From assembly GCA_010093685.1 (NCBI GenBank), contig MU006236.1, positions 773,068 through 837,067 of the forward strand: 64,000 nt of DNA, in the 5' to 3' direction. Positions 10,515 through 21,051 of the stretch are shown here, piece by piece. The notes beneath the pieces are model-generated. The model made no database searches. It worked only from the letters and a program-made list of their open reading frames with translations, and was not told the DNA's origin. Origin of the DNA: Ophiobolus disseminans. Lineage: Eukaryota > Ascomycota > Dothideomycetes > Pleosporales > Phaeosphaeriaceae. Each line of letters starts with the position of its first letter. Position 1 is the first letter of the stretch. The position numbers were made by a program, and so were the translations under genes.

Positions 10515-11648
10515 CTATCGCTTTGCCCGGGTCGTCCTGGTCGTCCTCGCTGGAGCAGTCCTGGCCTGACTCGCTGCTGTAGGTGCGTCGAAAGACCTCG
10601 TTGCTCTCTTCTTCGTCGTCTTTGTTGAACTGTCGCCCTCGACTTCCTCATCGGCCTTTCTCTTCCGAGACGATTGTGTGTCGCTTGGTACACTGTTGTT
10701 CGGTGCCGCCTTGACACTGCGGTTGGCTTCAGAAGACGGCGGAGTAGGTGGTTGCTTGCTGTCGCGGGCAGCTTCTGGCGACTTCGGTTCTGATGCTGAG
10801 GAGTCCTTGTTCGCATTTCGTTGCTTAGCGACCCATGACAGCAGATTCTCCTCTGCAGTACCATCGTCTTCTTCCTCGTCGCCTTCCAGCATGGCCTCTG
10901 CCATCTCGCCTGCAATGTCGTCTCCTGCGTCCTGGTCCGTCGCCATGCGCATCGCAAACTGTAGCAGCTGCTGGGGATCCATGCCACTGAGTGGGCCACC
11001 AGCGGCGGCGAGCTGCTTTTGCAGCGCTGCCATCAAGGCGTCTTGGCTGATGTTCAACCCTTCCTCCATGTCTTCACCGTCTGCTGGTGCTTCCTCCTCC
11101 AATGCAGAGGCCGCGGTAATGCCCGACTGCGCACTTGGTGATTGCAGTGGCTGGGGTGATCCGCGGGCCCAGCGCGGCGTGTCTGCGAGCTTGCTTCTCC
11201 AGTCGCTCAGCAGTGCGTACGACGGCGCCTTGTCATCCAGCAGCCTCCGTGTTGGCGCCCGATCGTTCTGTGAACGCCAGACGACGGGCGAGTGTGCTAC
11301 AACCTCTGACGCAATCGTTCCCAACGCGTCTCCTACGGTCTTGCGCTTCTTCTTGCTGCTGCTGCTGCTGCTGCTGCTTGTGACTGCCCGCTTCCTCTTC
11401 TGACCAGCCTGTGCTCCCTTTACGTCGCGAGGCAGGAACTTGGCGTCGTCGTAGCCATCCGACGCGTACTCGAGGTCGTTGAAGTAGTCAAAGCGGTCCC
11501 ACTCCTCTACCATGTCGTCGTCGCCGTAGCTCGTGGGTGGAGGTGAGGCAACCACGTGTTCTGCGAGATCGTCGGCGGCCATGAACTCATCCTCGACGTA
11601 CATCCACTCATCGCCGTAGTCGGAGTAGTCGTCGCCGTAGTCGCTCAT
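10515..11648 (-). CDS. Acidic low-complexity nuclear-type protein, function unknown
   Basis: 377 residues from the Met at 11648 (MSDYGDDYSDYGDEWMYVEDEF). An extended ORF to 11783 is open, but its extra N terminus is repetitive and less plausible. The protein is Asp/Glu-rich at the N terminus, has a bipartite-looking basic segment (KRKR, then a run of eight serines and KKKRK) and ends in a basic RTTRTTRAKR tail. A middle segment (about ISQDALMAALQKQLAAAGG to QLLQFAMRMA) is predicted helical. Composition suggests a nuclear, possibly chromatin- or nucleolus-associated protein. I do not recognise a family. Confidence 0.65.
   Translation of the reverse strand: MSDYGDDYSDYGDEWMYVEDEFMAADDLAEHVVASPPPTSYGDDDMVEEWDRFDYFNDLEYASDGYDDAKFLPRDVKGAQAGQKRKRAVTSSSSSSSSKKKRKTVGDALGTIASEVVAHSPVVWRSQNDRAPTRRLLDDKAPSYALLSDWRSKLADTPRWARGSPQPLQSPSAQSGITAASALEEEAPADGEDMEEGLNISQDALMAALQKQLAAAGGPLSGMDPQQLLQFAMRMATDQDAGDDIAGEMAEAMLEGDEEEDDGTAEENLLSWVAKQRNANKDSSASEPKSPEAARDSKQPPTPPSSEANRSVKAAPNNSVPSDTQSSRKRKADEEVEGDSSTKTTKKRATRSFDAPTAASQARTAPARTTRTTRAKR
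11354..11378 (+). repeat. CTG/CAG trinucleotide repeat encoding poly-Ser
   Basis: About eight uninterrupted ctg units on the plus strand read as AGC-type serine codons on the minus strand and give the poly-Ser run of the acidic protein. Such microsatellites vary in length between isolates. Confidence 0.85.
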
Positions 11649-12268
11649 GCTGGGCGAAAGGGTGCTGCGGGGACGGGCATATGGTGGTTCCGGTTGAGGA
11701 GCGTTGAGGCCGGGTGAAGTCGAGGAGCGTCGAGGAGCGTCGAGGAGCTGCAAGCTTGTGCGGCGCAGAGCGTAGGTGGCCAATGCGAACTGCGACCAGT
11801 CGGAAGAGCGTGAATGCTGCTTGTGTATCCTGAGCAGATATAGCCTATGTCCGAAGTGAGTTGGGTGAGGGTGCCCTGAGCGAGGAGTGTCACTACGCGT
11901 ACGCTTGGAGGCCTCCCTGGCGCGGAATGCAGGTGCTCACCTTCACCCTTTCTCTCTCTTCTTTCTGTGCTGTGAGTGCAGGGATGTATTGCGTCACACA
12001 GTAAGGGTGTGTCGCCTCATGAGCCAGGGAATGCCAGTGCTGCTAAACACGTCCCTTCTTTGTTGGCGCGACTAGATCATGTTGCCGTAAACACGTTCGC
12101 GCCGTTCCCCGCAAAACGGCCAATGACATAACGTGGCTGCCCTGCGGCAATCCGCGGTTTAACGCCGCCGAGGCACCTTTGCTACCCCAGACTTTCACTC
12201 CCCACCCACCAACGTACTTTTGTAGCTTTTAATCGACGCTTGCTGTTCTCCATAATCCAACTGTGACC
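11649..12268. promoter_or_regulatory. Divergent promoter region upstream of the carboxylase gene
   Basis: Lies between an acidic-protein gene (-) and the methylcrotonyl-CoA carboxylase gene (+). A CCAAT pentamer is present near 12118 (ggccaatgac), 150 bp before the carboxylase start, where a fungal CBC/HAP site would be plausible. A C-rich leader precedes the ATG. Confidence 0.4.
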
Positions 12269-14544
12269 ATGCGTGCTTTCCGAAAATCCACTCACCTTTC
12301 ACGCCAGCTCCTCGCCAGCAATGGCATCCGCTATAACTCCACTGCCGCACAAGCAAACAAGTCTCTTACATCCGTCCTGATAGCAAATCGAGGAGAAATT
12401 GCACTGTAAGAAATATGATTCTTTCGCAGAGACTATGAGTTAATGTGTTATCAGACGCGTCGGCCGGACAGCTTCAGAATATGGCATCCGAACAACGACA
12501 CTATATACCGACCCGGACGCACGATCACAGCACGCACTAAGCTCTCCATACGCCGTCAACCTCGGCGACCCGTCTGCATATCTTGATGGAGACCGGATAA
12601 TACAAATTGCGAAAGAGCAGGGGTGTCAGGGCATTCACCCAGGATATGGCTTTGTAAGCCTCTCTTGATGCAGTATTGATGGGTAGAGGCTGACCTTGTC
12701 TTAGTTGAGCGAGAACCCTACGTTTGCAAGAAAATGTACGGAAGCTGGTCTAACCTTTATCGGCCCACCGTGGCAGGCCATCGAGTCCATGGGAAGCAAG
12801 AGGTATGACATTTGTGATCACCCCAGGATATAAGCTAACACTGCGCAGCGAGTCAAAAAATATCATGACCAAAGCTGGCGTACCATGCATACCAGGCTAT
12901 CATGGCTCAAACCAAGACCCAGAGTATCTCAAGTCTGAGGCGGCAAATATCGGCTACCCCGTACTCCTGAAGGCGGTCAAGGGTGGAGGTGGAAAAGGCA
13001 TGAGGATCGTCAACACCGAGCAGGAATTTTTCGACCAGCTTGCTTCAGCCAAGTCAGAAGCACGCAACTCTTTTGGTGACGAAGTCATGCTGGTGGAGAA
13101 GTACATCACCACACCGCGACACATCGAGGTACAGGTGTTCGCAGACAAGCACGGCAACTGTGTGGCACTGGGCGAGCGAGATTGCAGCATCCAGCGAAGA
13201 CATCAGAAGGTCCTGGAGGAGTCACCAGCACCACACCTTAAGGAAGATATTCGACAAGACATCTGGGAGAAGGCACGGCAAGCAGCTCTCGCGGTAGGCT
13301 ATGAGGGTGCCGGCACTGTCGAGTTCATCTTCGACAACGACACCGGCGAATTCTTCTTCATGGAGATGAACACGCGATTGCAGGTCGAGCACCCTGTCAC
13401 CGAGATGGTCACTGGCGAGGATCTCGTTCGATGGCAACTCATCGTAGCTGAAGGTGGCAAATTGCCGCTAACACAGCAGGAAATAGAGCAACGTATCAGC
13501 GAGCGAGGACACGCTATCGAAGCACGCATATATGCCGAGAACCCAGACATGAACTTCATCCCAGACTCTGGCAAGCTTCTACACCTACGCACACCCACGC
13601 CAACGTCCACCGTGCGGATAGACTCGGGTTTCATTGCTGGCGACGAAGTGTCATCCCACTACGACCCCATGATCTCGAAACTCATCGTCCAAGGCCCGAC
13701 CCGAGAAGCTGCCATTCAAAAGCTCCGTGCCGCCCTTGAAGAATATGAAGTCGCCGGCCCCATCACGAACATCGAGTTCATCAAACGCATGTGTGTGAGC
13801 GCAGATTTCGTAGCTGGAGACGTAGAAACAGGCTACATCCAGAAACACCACGCAGACCTCTTCACACCCCAGCCACCCGCACCAGAAGTCTACGCCCAAG
13901 CTGCCCTCGGCCTTGCACTCCAGCAGATATCCTCATCACGCGGCGACCCATTTTCGAGCCCCCCAATCACAGCCGTAGGGTTCGGGTCGGGCACAGGTTT
14001 CCAACAACGCGAGTTCAATCTCGTCGAGACACCCGCAGACGGCAAAGGCGACGCCAAAGCCACACCAGTTACGATCCGCCAAATAGCCCCTGCCCAATTC
14101 GACATCACCGTCGCAGGCACCACGTACGCAAACGTCACTTCCACCTTCTCACCCAGCTCCAACACCCTAGCCTCCTTCTACCCCCACACCCGCCTCTCGA
14201 CAACATTCATCCGCGACGAAGACCGCATCACGCTCTTCCAGCAAGGCCGGCAATACCGTCTCCAGCTCGCCATGCCCGAGTGGACCAAGAAGGCCCTGGG
14301 CGTTAAAGATGTTACTAATTCTGTACTGGCGCCCATGCCGTGTAAGGTGCTAAGAGTGGAGGTTGAGGAGGGGCAGGAAGTTAAGAAAGATCAGCCGTTG
14401 GTGGTGATTGAGAGTATGAAGATGGAGACTGTGATTAGGAGTCCGGTGGATGGCGTGGTGAAGAGGGTTGTGCATGGCAGGGGCGATTTGTGCAAGGCGG
14501 GGACGGCGCTTGTGGAGTTTGAGGAGCCGGAGGCAGAAGCATAG
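12269..14544 (+). CDS. mccA: 3-methylcrotonyl-CoA carboxylase, biotin-containing alpha subunit, four exons
   Basis: Predicted 709-residue mitochondrial enzyme of leucine catabolism. It carboxylates its biotin with bicarbonate and ATP, and the beta subunit transfers the carboxyl group to 3-methylcrotonyl-CoA. Exons are 12269-12405, 12455-12653, 12705-12802 and 12849-14544; introns are 46-51 nt and all phases agree. The N terminus (MRAFRKSTHLSRQLLASNG) is a typical presequence. The biotin carboxylase domain shows LIANRGEIALRV, HPGYGFLSEN, KGGGGKGMR, the ERDCSIQRRHQK and FMEMNTRLQVEHPVTE motifs. The C-terminal biotinyl domain carries ESMKM, with Lys669 as the biotin site. Length matches MccA and is much shorter than pyruvate or acetyl-CoA carboxylase. 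The other leucine-degradation genes are not adjacent here. Confidence 0.93.
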
Positions 14545-14752
14545 TTATTTTCGAGGGATGGAGAAGATCAAAGACAGTTAAAAACAAAGAAGTTTTCTTA
14601 AGATTCGCGACACAAACGTCACATATCTCGTATGCCAGTCAGACCTATCATGAAGTCGTCGTGAGTTTTCCATACCATTATGTCCTTGGAGTCTCATGCT
14701 CCACGTTATCATCCATCTCAAACGCAACACAAGCTAGTCAGTCTCTCCTGCT

Positions 14753-16186
14753 TCAATCCACAAGATCGTCTTGGAGCTCCCCAGCCGCTCTCTGTCCAGC
14801 CTGGATCTTGAAGCAAAGTCCACCCCTCTCATGCGCCCACCTGCGCTGAAACGCATGTACTTCTTTCGGCACAGCCTTCCGTCCCTTTGCTCGCTCACGG
14901 CCCATCTTCAGAGGCACATCCGTCTTCTTAATGACATACCCTTTCTCCGCATTCACACTCTTCATCAACGCAATCTGCGCCGCGTCCTCACCCGTCTTCC
15001 AAATCCCCCTCTCAATCTTCAGCTTGAACAGCCTCCGCGTCTTGTCCGCTGCGAAGTCGACTCTGTACCAGAAAGCGAACTCGCCAAATTGGTCTTCCCG
15101 CGCGAGGAGCTTGAGGTCTGTTAGATGCCACTGTCGAGTGTCGAGACGGACGTGGTGCTCGGGTAGGTTGTGCGTCTTGCACAAAGCGGCGTGCGCAAAC
15201 AAGAGGCCTGCGTTCATGCCTGCGTTGAGAGGATTTCTGGGGTCGCTCCTGTCACGGAGGTATGTAGTCTTTGCGCCGAGGATGGGGTCTCGGGTATCCA
15301 TAGTTTTCGCCTGGGCTTCGAGACCGATGGCTTTCTGGTGGTCGAGGGCGCGGTGGGCGTCGAGCCAGCCGGCGTAGTAGTCGTGTTTGCGGAGGAGGGC
15401 GAATCGCTTGTCTTTGGTGTTGAGCGTAGGCTTTTCGGACCATTTGTGACGCTGTTGGTTGAACTTGTTGAGATCGAGGAGCTTGATGTTACCATAGCTG
15501 AAGGCATTGGTCTGGCCCGGTTTAGGGAGCTTGGCTGCAGGCTCGCTGTCCAAGTCAATGTCGTTGGCATTTCCCTCAAGAAGTAGATCGTATTGAGAGA
15601 GGATGTCTTCGCAGCGAAGTTCCCTCTCCTTGACCTCTCTGGTGTCCTTACGGATTCTCTCAGTCTTCCGAGTCAGAGACTTGATATTCCTCTCGAGAGC
15701 TTGCTCCCTAAGACTGAGTTCCTTCTCCTTCCCAAACTCGCGCATTAACACACCCTTCATCGCTCCCTCGCGCTTCTGACACATCGCCAACTCTTTCTCA
15801 AGGGCTGCAATGCGTTGCTCTGATGCAGTCTGTTGCACTTGTAGGCGGGTCTCGAATCTTGTTTGTCCACTCTCGACGCTCTTCCGCTTCCTTGCGGCGT
15901 AGCTCTAGGTCCATCTCCAGTTTCGTGATACGTTGACCTGACACTTGTGTATGGCCCTGCAAAAGAGCTTCCATCGATCCTTATTCACCCGGAGAATGTT
16001 CTCTGCGTTGCGCTGTGCAGCATGAGCGGCAGCTAGTTGCTGGAAGAGGACTTCGTTCTGTTTTGCTGTAGTGACGATAGTCGAAGTTGACGAGCAATCC
16101 ACGACGCTGGAAGTTGCTGGAGCTGGAGAATTGACCGAGGTACGTATCGCCCAAGGCATCACATCGTAATCCTGCGGTGTCGCCAT
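14753..16186 (-). CDS. Coiled-coil protein, function unknown; frame interrupted twice
   Basis: The path starts at 16186 (MATPQDYDVMPWAIRTS) and ends at 14753. Residues after about 45 form a long coiled coil, followed by a globular C-terminal region with KHDYYAGWLDAHRALDHQKA and an Arg/Lys-rich tail. Frames of the 5' part (to about 15975) and 3' part (from about 15870) are identical, but the frame between them has a TAG stop at 15905-15907. Between about 15870 and 15975 the coiled-coil pattern (KLEMDLELRRKEAEERREW) continues in another frame. This implies a one-base loss near 15960 (TTTT run) and a one-base gain near 15865. The only canonical-looking intron that could fix the first shift is 32 nt, too short for this genome. 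Assembly error or true lesions are both possible. No family recognised. Confidence 0.6.
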
Positions 16187-19100
16187 ATGGGTTGAAGTGG
16201 ACGCGTCAAGATGCTGTTGCGGAGGAATAACCTCTGCCGGTGTGTGTGTGCGTCGGCGTCAGCATCCAATTGCTCCGATATGAGTCAACTTCTGTTGTTG
16301 GGAGTGAAAGTGAAAGTGAAGATATCGCGCTCGAAACCACAACACACATCACATACCACACCTGGGCACGCACTACCTGAGCCAGACCCACCAATACCCA
16401 GCACAAACCTCCCAACCTTCCCAATCAAGCAACTTCCCCTCAGCCATCGATTGCACATCCCAATCTCCAAGGCCCATGCTCAAGCTCGGCATAGCTACTA
16501 GCTCACAACCCACTGTCCCTTTCACCTCAACATATCCAATGCGGTAACTTACAGTCTACCGTCGATTGCTGGTCCTATAAGCCGAGGCTGAGCGAATGTT
16601 TTCTGTACTTAAGGGCCGGGGCTTGCCGCCCTGGTTGCGGGAATGCGGTGAACAAACGCTGCTTTCACTGTAAAGGGAGATTGCGGCTCGCGTGACGAAC
16701 ATCCGTTGGTATGAATTGGTGACTTACACTTGTGTTTCTGTTGCTCTAAGATTGATATGCGGGGAAGAGAAGAATGTTCTTAGACAGCAGTGGCGTTGTT
16801 GGGCAGGGAATTTATTAACAAGATATCTTGACATTGTAAGTTACTACGGAAAAGACGCATTTGACCAAATAGTATGAAATTACAAAAGAGGTAATATAGT
16901 AAAGAGAAACAATACTTCAAACAAAGACGTCAAAGTTATTTCTGCACATCCACTGGAGGGTGTAAACATATACTAAGACACTTAAGGAGAATTGTCGCTC
17001 CTGGTCTGGTGTAAGGATAGCCCACTTCGCGCTGTTTCTCGCACTCACTTATATATGGTCGTGATCATACTGAGAAAACACTACGGCTTGATACACCAGA
17101 TGAGGCAAAGTCGACGAAAACAGGACTTCCAAAGTGGTTTGTCTGTCATATCAATGTCAGGACCCACGAGGATGCTTTGAAACAATTGAATTATATCCAG
17201 CTACCTTTTCACATGCTGTTATTGATCAAATAATCTATTCGAATTCTAACGTGAGGCATGAATGACGCCTTAGATACGATGGTGTCATCCAGCTTATTCC
17301 ATGTCCAGGGCTGTGTGCTTATCACAGGAGGCATCTGTTCCAATGGGCGTGTGCATTTGCGTAGCTTCGTAGCGAGAGCACTCTACGGCGTAAAGGCACC
17401 CATGTTGGTGTGGTTGTTAGACGTCCGTGTCCGTCGTTGAAGGACTGGATGGAGTATTAGCTCTAGAAGCTGAGGTGTCTCCGAGACGCAGTGAGCGACA
17501 GTGTATCGAGCCCTTGATTGTCACACCCGCCAAATGCCAAATGCCGACCAGCGTATCCAAACTTCTGCATGTGGATATGATTGTAGATGTGCCTTCGCCT
17601 GATCCGCCGTAGTCTTGCTCTAAGTATGAGGCGCTGATCCGCGTGTTGAATGTCGAGTGAAGGCGTGCACGTCGTGTCACTGATGCACGAAGATGTCGCT
17701 AAGGCCTCCAGGAGCGACATTAGGTTGTATCTTGACTTGCTCAAATGTTAGCACGCATTCACTCCGAGTCGACTGAACCGAGGAGAATAGATATACCGCT
17801 ATGGCTCGAACATGTGGAATGAGCTGAACGCGACACCGAGGCCTTCCCAGCTCATCAACACGATGGCGACAAGACCCCTTCAAGTGTAGGTTCTCTGAGA
17901 ATCCACCCAAGGTTTGGGTCGTCCTCCGCTGTCTTGCTGACTGCCAGTGTACACCATACCGGTGCTCTGCGGGCGATGCTCAACGCTCGTGAAGGTTGTG
18001 AACAACATATCGGATGTGTTTCATGCCATAAGGTAGCGTCAATTGTTCGAGAACGGGTTAGATGCCCGCAGTCGGTGTAGGCGGTCCGCAGTAAATACTG
18101 CCAGTCAGTGAAGCTGAGTGACATACCACGAACACGGCACCAGCTGTGGCAATCACATGTATCCCAACCTACGAAGACCTGTCCATCCTCGAGAAAAGTT
18201 TTCAAGCTGACGAAGCCTTCAGACTGCTGTAGGGACATAACAGGCCTCTTGTTGAAGTCTGGGCGAGGGACACAATTTTTGCAACATTTGGTGGCGGAAG
18301 GCACGGCATGTGATCAGACGTAAAAGATCTCACCCTCCAAACACGTATACGCCCACTTGGTCGAACTGCCGAATGTTCGAACAGCGTGCAATCACAATGA
18401 CTTGGAAGCTGCCCACCTGTACACCGATCCGGATATCCAGACAGCAAATCCGCCAGGAAGCTGAGGGTAGCCGACCCATGCAACATCTGAAACCAGGATC
18501 CATTCTCCGCCGAGCTCGACGTTCCTACTGCCGTCATCGCCTGGTGTATTTTGACAGACTCGCGAATCAGGCTTGATAATGGAGCCTTCAGGTGAGTGTG
18601 CGAAACCGACGATGCGGAAAACTGCTGAACAACTGCACGAGTGGGCCGATGCTGCCGTTTCTCTCGTTCCATATCCAGTAGACTGCCATGCGGTGATAAG
18701 ACCGAACTCCTTCCACCATTCAGCTCTCTTACACGCACTCCTCCCGATCTCTCCGCAGTTGCGCGTGCAGTAGCTCGAGGCATATGTCGCAAATAGAGTG
18801 GGCTCCGATGAGTAAGTCGTCTGGTCCTGCCTCCGGTCCAAAGCTGCGCGTTCTCCATCTCAAAAGCAAGTTACTCGGCCCCAAACCCCTGCTCACGTTA
18901 CTCCGCGACCGGGGACATCCCATCAGGCACTGGGGCGATGGAGTGGACAGCTCACTCGAAGTTCCCCGCACACTGCCGTCTGCGCTTCACTTCTGAAGTC
19001 TAGAACAGACTGTCAATCGTGCGCGTCGAATTGGGTTAATGGAGTGTAGATCTTGGGTAGCAATATGGTCAGCAACATGTTGAGATCTGGCGAAGAAGGT

Positions 19101-20296
19101 AATTGCCGTGAATCATGACAATGGGGACGCACGAGCTCTATGAGAAGGTTTGTCGAATGTTGAGCAGAATCTCGCGACGATCGGTACGCAATGATGCCCG
19201 CAACTTAATCTCCTTACACTTGGGCTGACGAAAGTGAAGCGATTGCTGACGACGCTCATGATCTTGGTATGCAAACGTGGTATTGATTCACGATTGCAGA
19301 TAGTTGATGGGGTAGGATCCGAAACCTTGACGTTAGTTCTTCAGTCCTTGCAACAATGCCCACATCGTAGCAAAGTAAGGTGTACCTTGTTTGAACTCTG
19401 AAGAGTGAGTTGGCGATGCATTTTCTACCAGGAAGCACCTCGTGTCATTTCCACGGCTTCAATCTGGTCGGGCAGCCCTTGCGCACACACCTCGCCAACT
19501 TCGATGGTGGCATGTCGCACGATCGAGTTGCCCAGCGCACATGGGACTAGTAGTTCGGTGTCTTGTCGACCACCAGCCGGCTGCTGGTTTGCGCTTGGAT
19601 TGTGGAGTGCTGCTGTCAATGCGTTATCCTGAAACGCACGTTTGATGATCTTCTCGAACAAACGTCAACGTTTCGTGTGACATTCGGCACCGTAAATTTC
19701 CGATAGCACGCGATATCTTTGTGTCGCAATGTTTTCGCGACACTGCGTACACAGCCTCCTGGCTGTTGCAGGACGCTTCCGAGTATTCAATGTTAGCACT
19801 GCTTAGCAGGAGAGCTATTCTAGGCACGAGGGTACATGTGCACCCTGCTCAACGTCGGTACCAGAAAATAGAACCTTCAAAGTCTCGAGGAAGTTGTACG
19901 CGTTACACGTGTGGCATGTGAATCCGATTCCATCATGCGATCGGGGCTAGCGCTTTGGGACCGGGATACGCACCGAGGAAGAGTGCGCGCGCGCGAGCTG
20001 GCCGCCTTTGTCAATGGTCAGGTCTGTGGTTGTCAGGAGCATAGCCTTGAATGATTGCCTTGTGGGCCTGCTGGAGTCGCCCTGTGAAAATCGTGATCGA
20101 AGGCGCCGGGGGGCACCCTGCGGCTTCTCTAAGGGGGATTGACTCGAACGTCGAAACGCTCGATGATGTAATTACCCGTGTCACAGCTCAGATCGTGGTA
20201 CAACCTGACGGTAGCGTCCGCCTTGTCGTGGGCGCTCGAGTCGCGGTCGAAAACATGCAGCGAAATAATGAAGGCATTGGCGAGTACTGTAAGGCT

Positions 20297-20326
20297 GCCT
20301 TCTAGAAGGCCGCTAGAAGGCCACTA
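20297..20326. repeat. 14-bp perfect palindrome followed by direct repeats of ctagaaggcc
   Basis: gccttctagaaggc at 20297-20310 is its own reverse complement. It is followed by a second ctagaaggcc and a third ctag. Could form a small hairpin or be a dimeric binding site; nothing nearby tells which. Confidence 0.6.
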
Positions 20327-21031
20327 GCATCGTGAAACTTGTGCAGAGGCCAGGCGCGACTTATCTTTACGACTGTGCACTGGAGATGGTGTGCTCTCAG
20401 CTCGGTAGCATGAAGCCGAAACAGACAGAAGGTTATGCGCCCTAGTTTGGATGGTGATCTCCGTGCATGCAGTGCTACAATCTCCACGAAAAGGCTGTCT
20501 TATGCATTACCAGCCTTGAGGGTCAAAGCTTCGTCAGCGCGTAGGAAAGTTTCGAAAGAACTGTCAGGTCTACGAGAATATGGCCGACGCCTCATGCGAG
20601 AATATTGTTTTCCATCCGCCCAGCATATACCATTATGAATGGGGAAATGTGGGCGTGATTGGAAAACTATGGCGCCATTCCAAGACCTCTCTGAAGTAAC
20701 AGTGAATGCAGAGACGAATCTTTATGACAAAGCGAGATGTTTGACCTGTGAGCTCGAAGCGAGTGTGACGAGTATGAACCAAGTGGAGATGTTTAATGGC
20801 TGAAGAGATTTCACGTGCTGCAATTCGTGGTCCTGACCAGCCTCATTGCTATTTCAGAAGCTTCACATGTGTTACTCCAACCTTTTCGAGAGAAAAGTAA
20901 TACAGCAACACTCTACCCAAAAACTTGGCATGTTAATCCAAGTGATGCACTTGGTTTCTTCTGCTGGTGTCAAAACAGGATCCGGCAGATGTTGAGGCAA
21001 TTGTAAGCTCGGTTGGAAGAATTGCGATTTG

Positions 21032-21051
21032 GCGATGCGATGCGATGCGAT
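21032..21051 (+). repeat. Pentanucleotide repeat (GCGAT)4
   Basis: Four perfect tandem copies of gcgat within the gene-poor region. A minor microsatellite. Confidence 0.85.

Noticed and set aside
15976..16020. A 32-nt intron (GTGAAT..TTTTGCAG) to explain the first frame change in the coiled-coil gene
   Set aside because: Shorter than any other intron in the window, without a branch-site match, and it does not explain the second frame change.
18202..18858. 218-codon minus-strand ORF in the gene-poor region
   Set aside because: Overlapped by a 149-codon frame on the same strand and others on the plus strand; low-complexity Ser/Arg composition and no domain.
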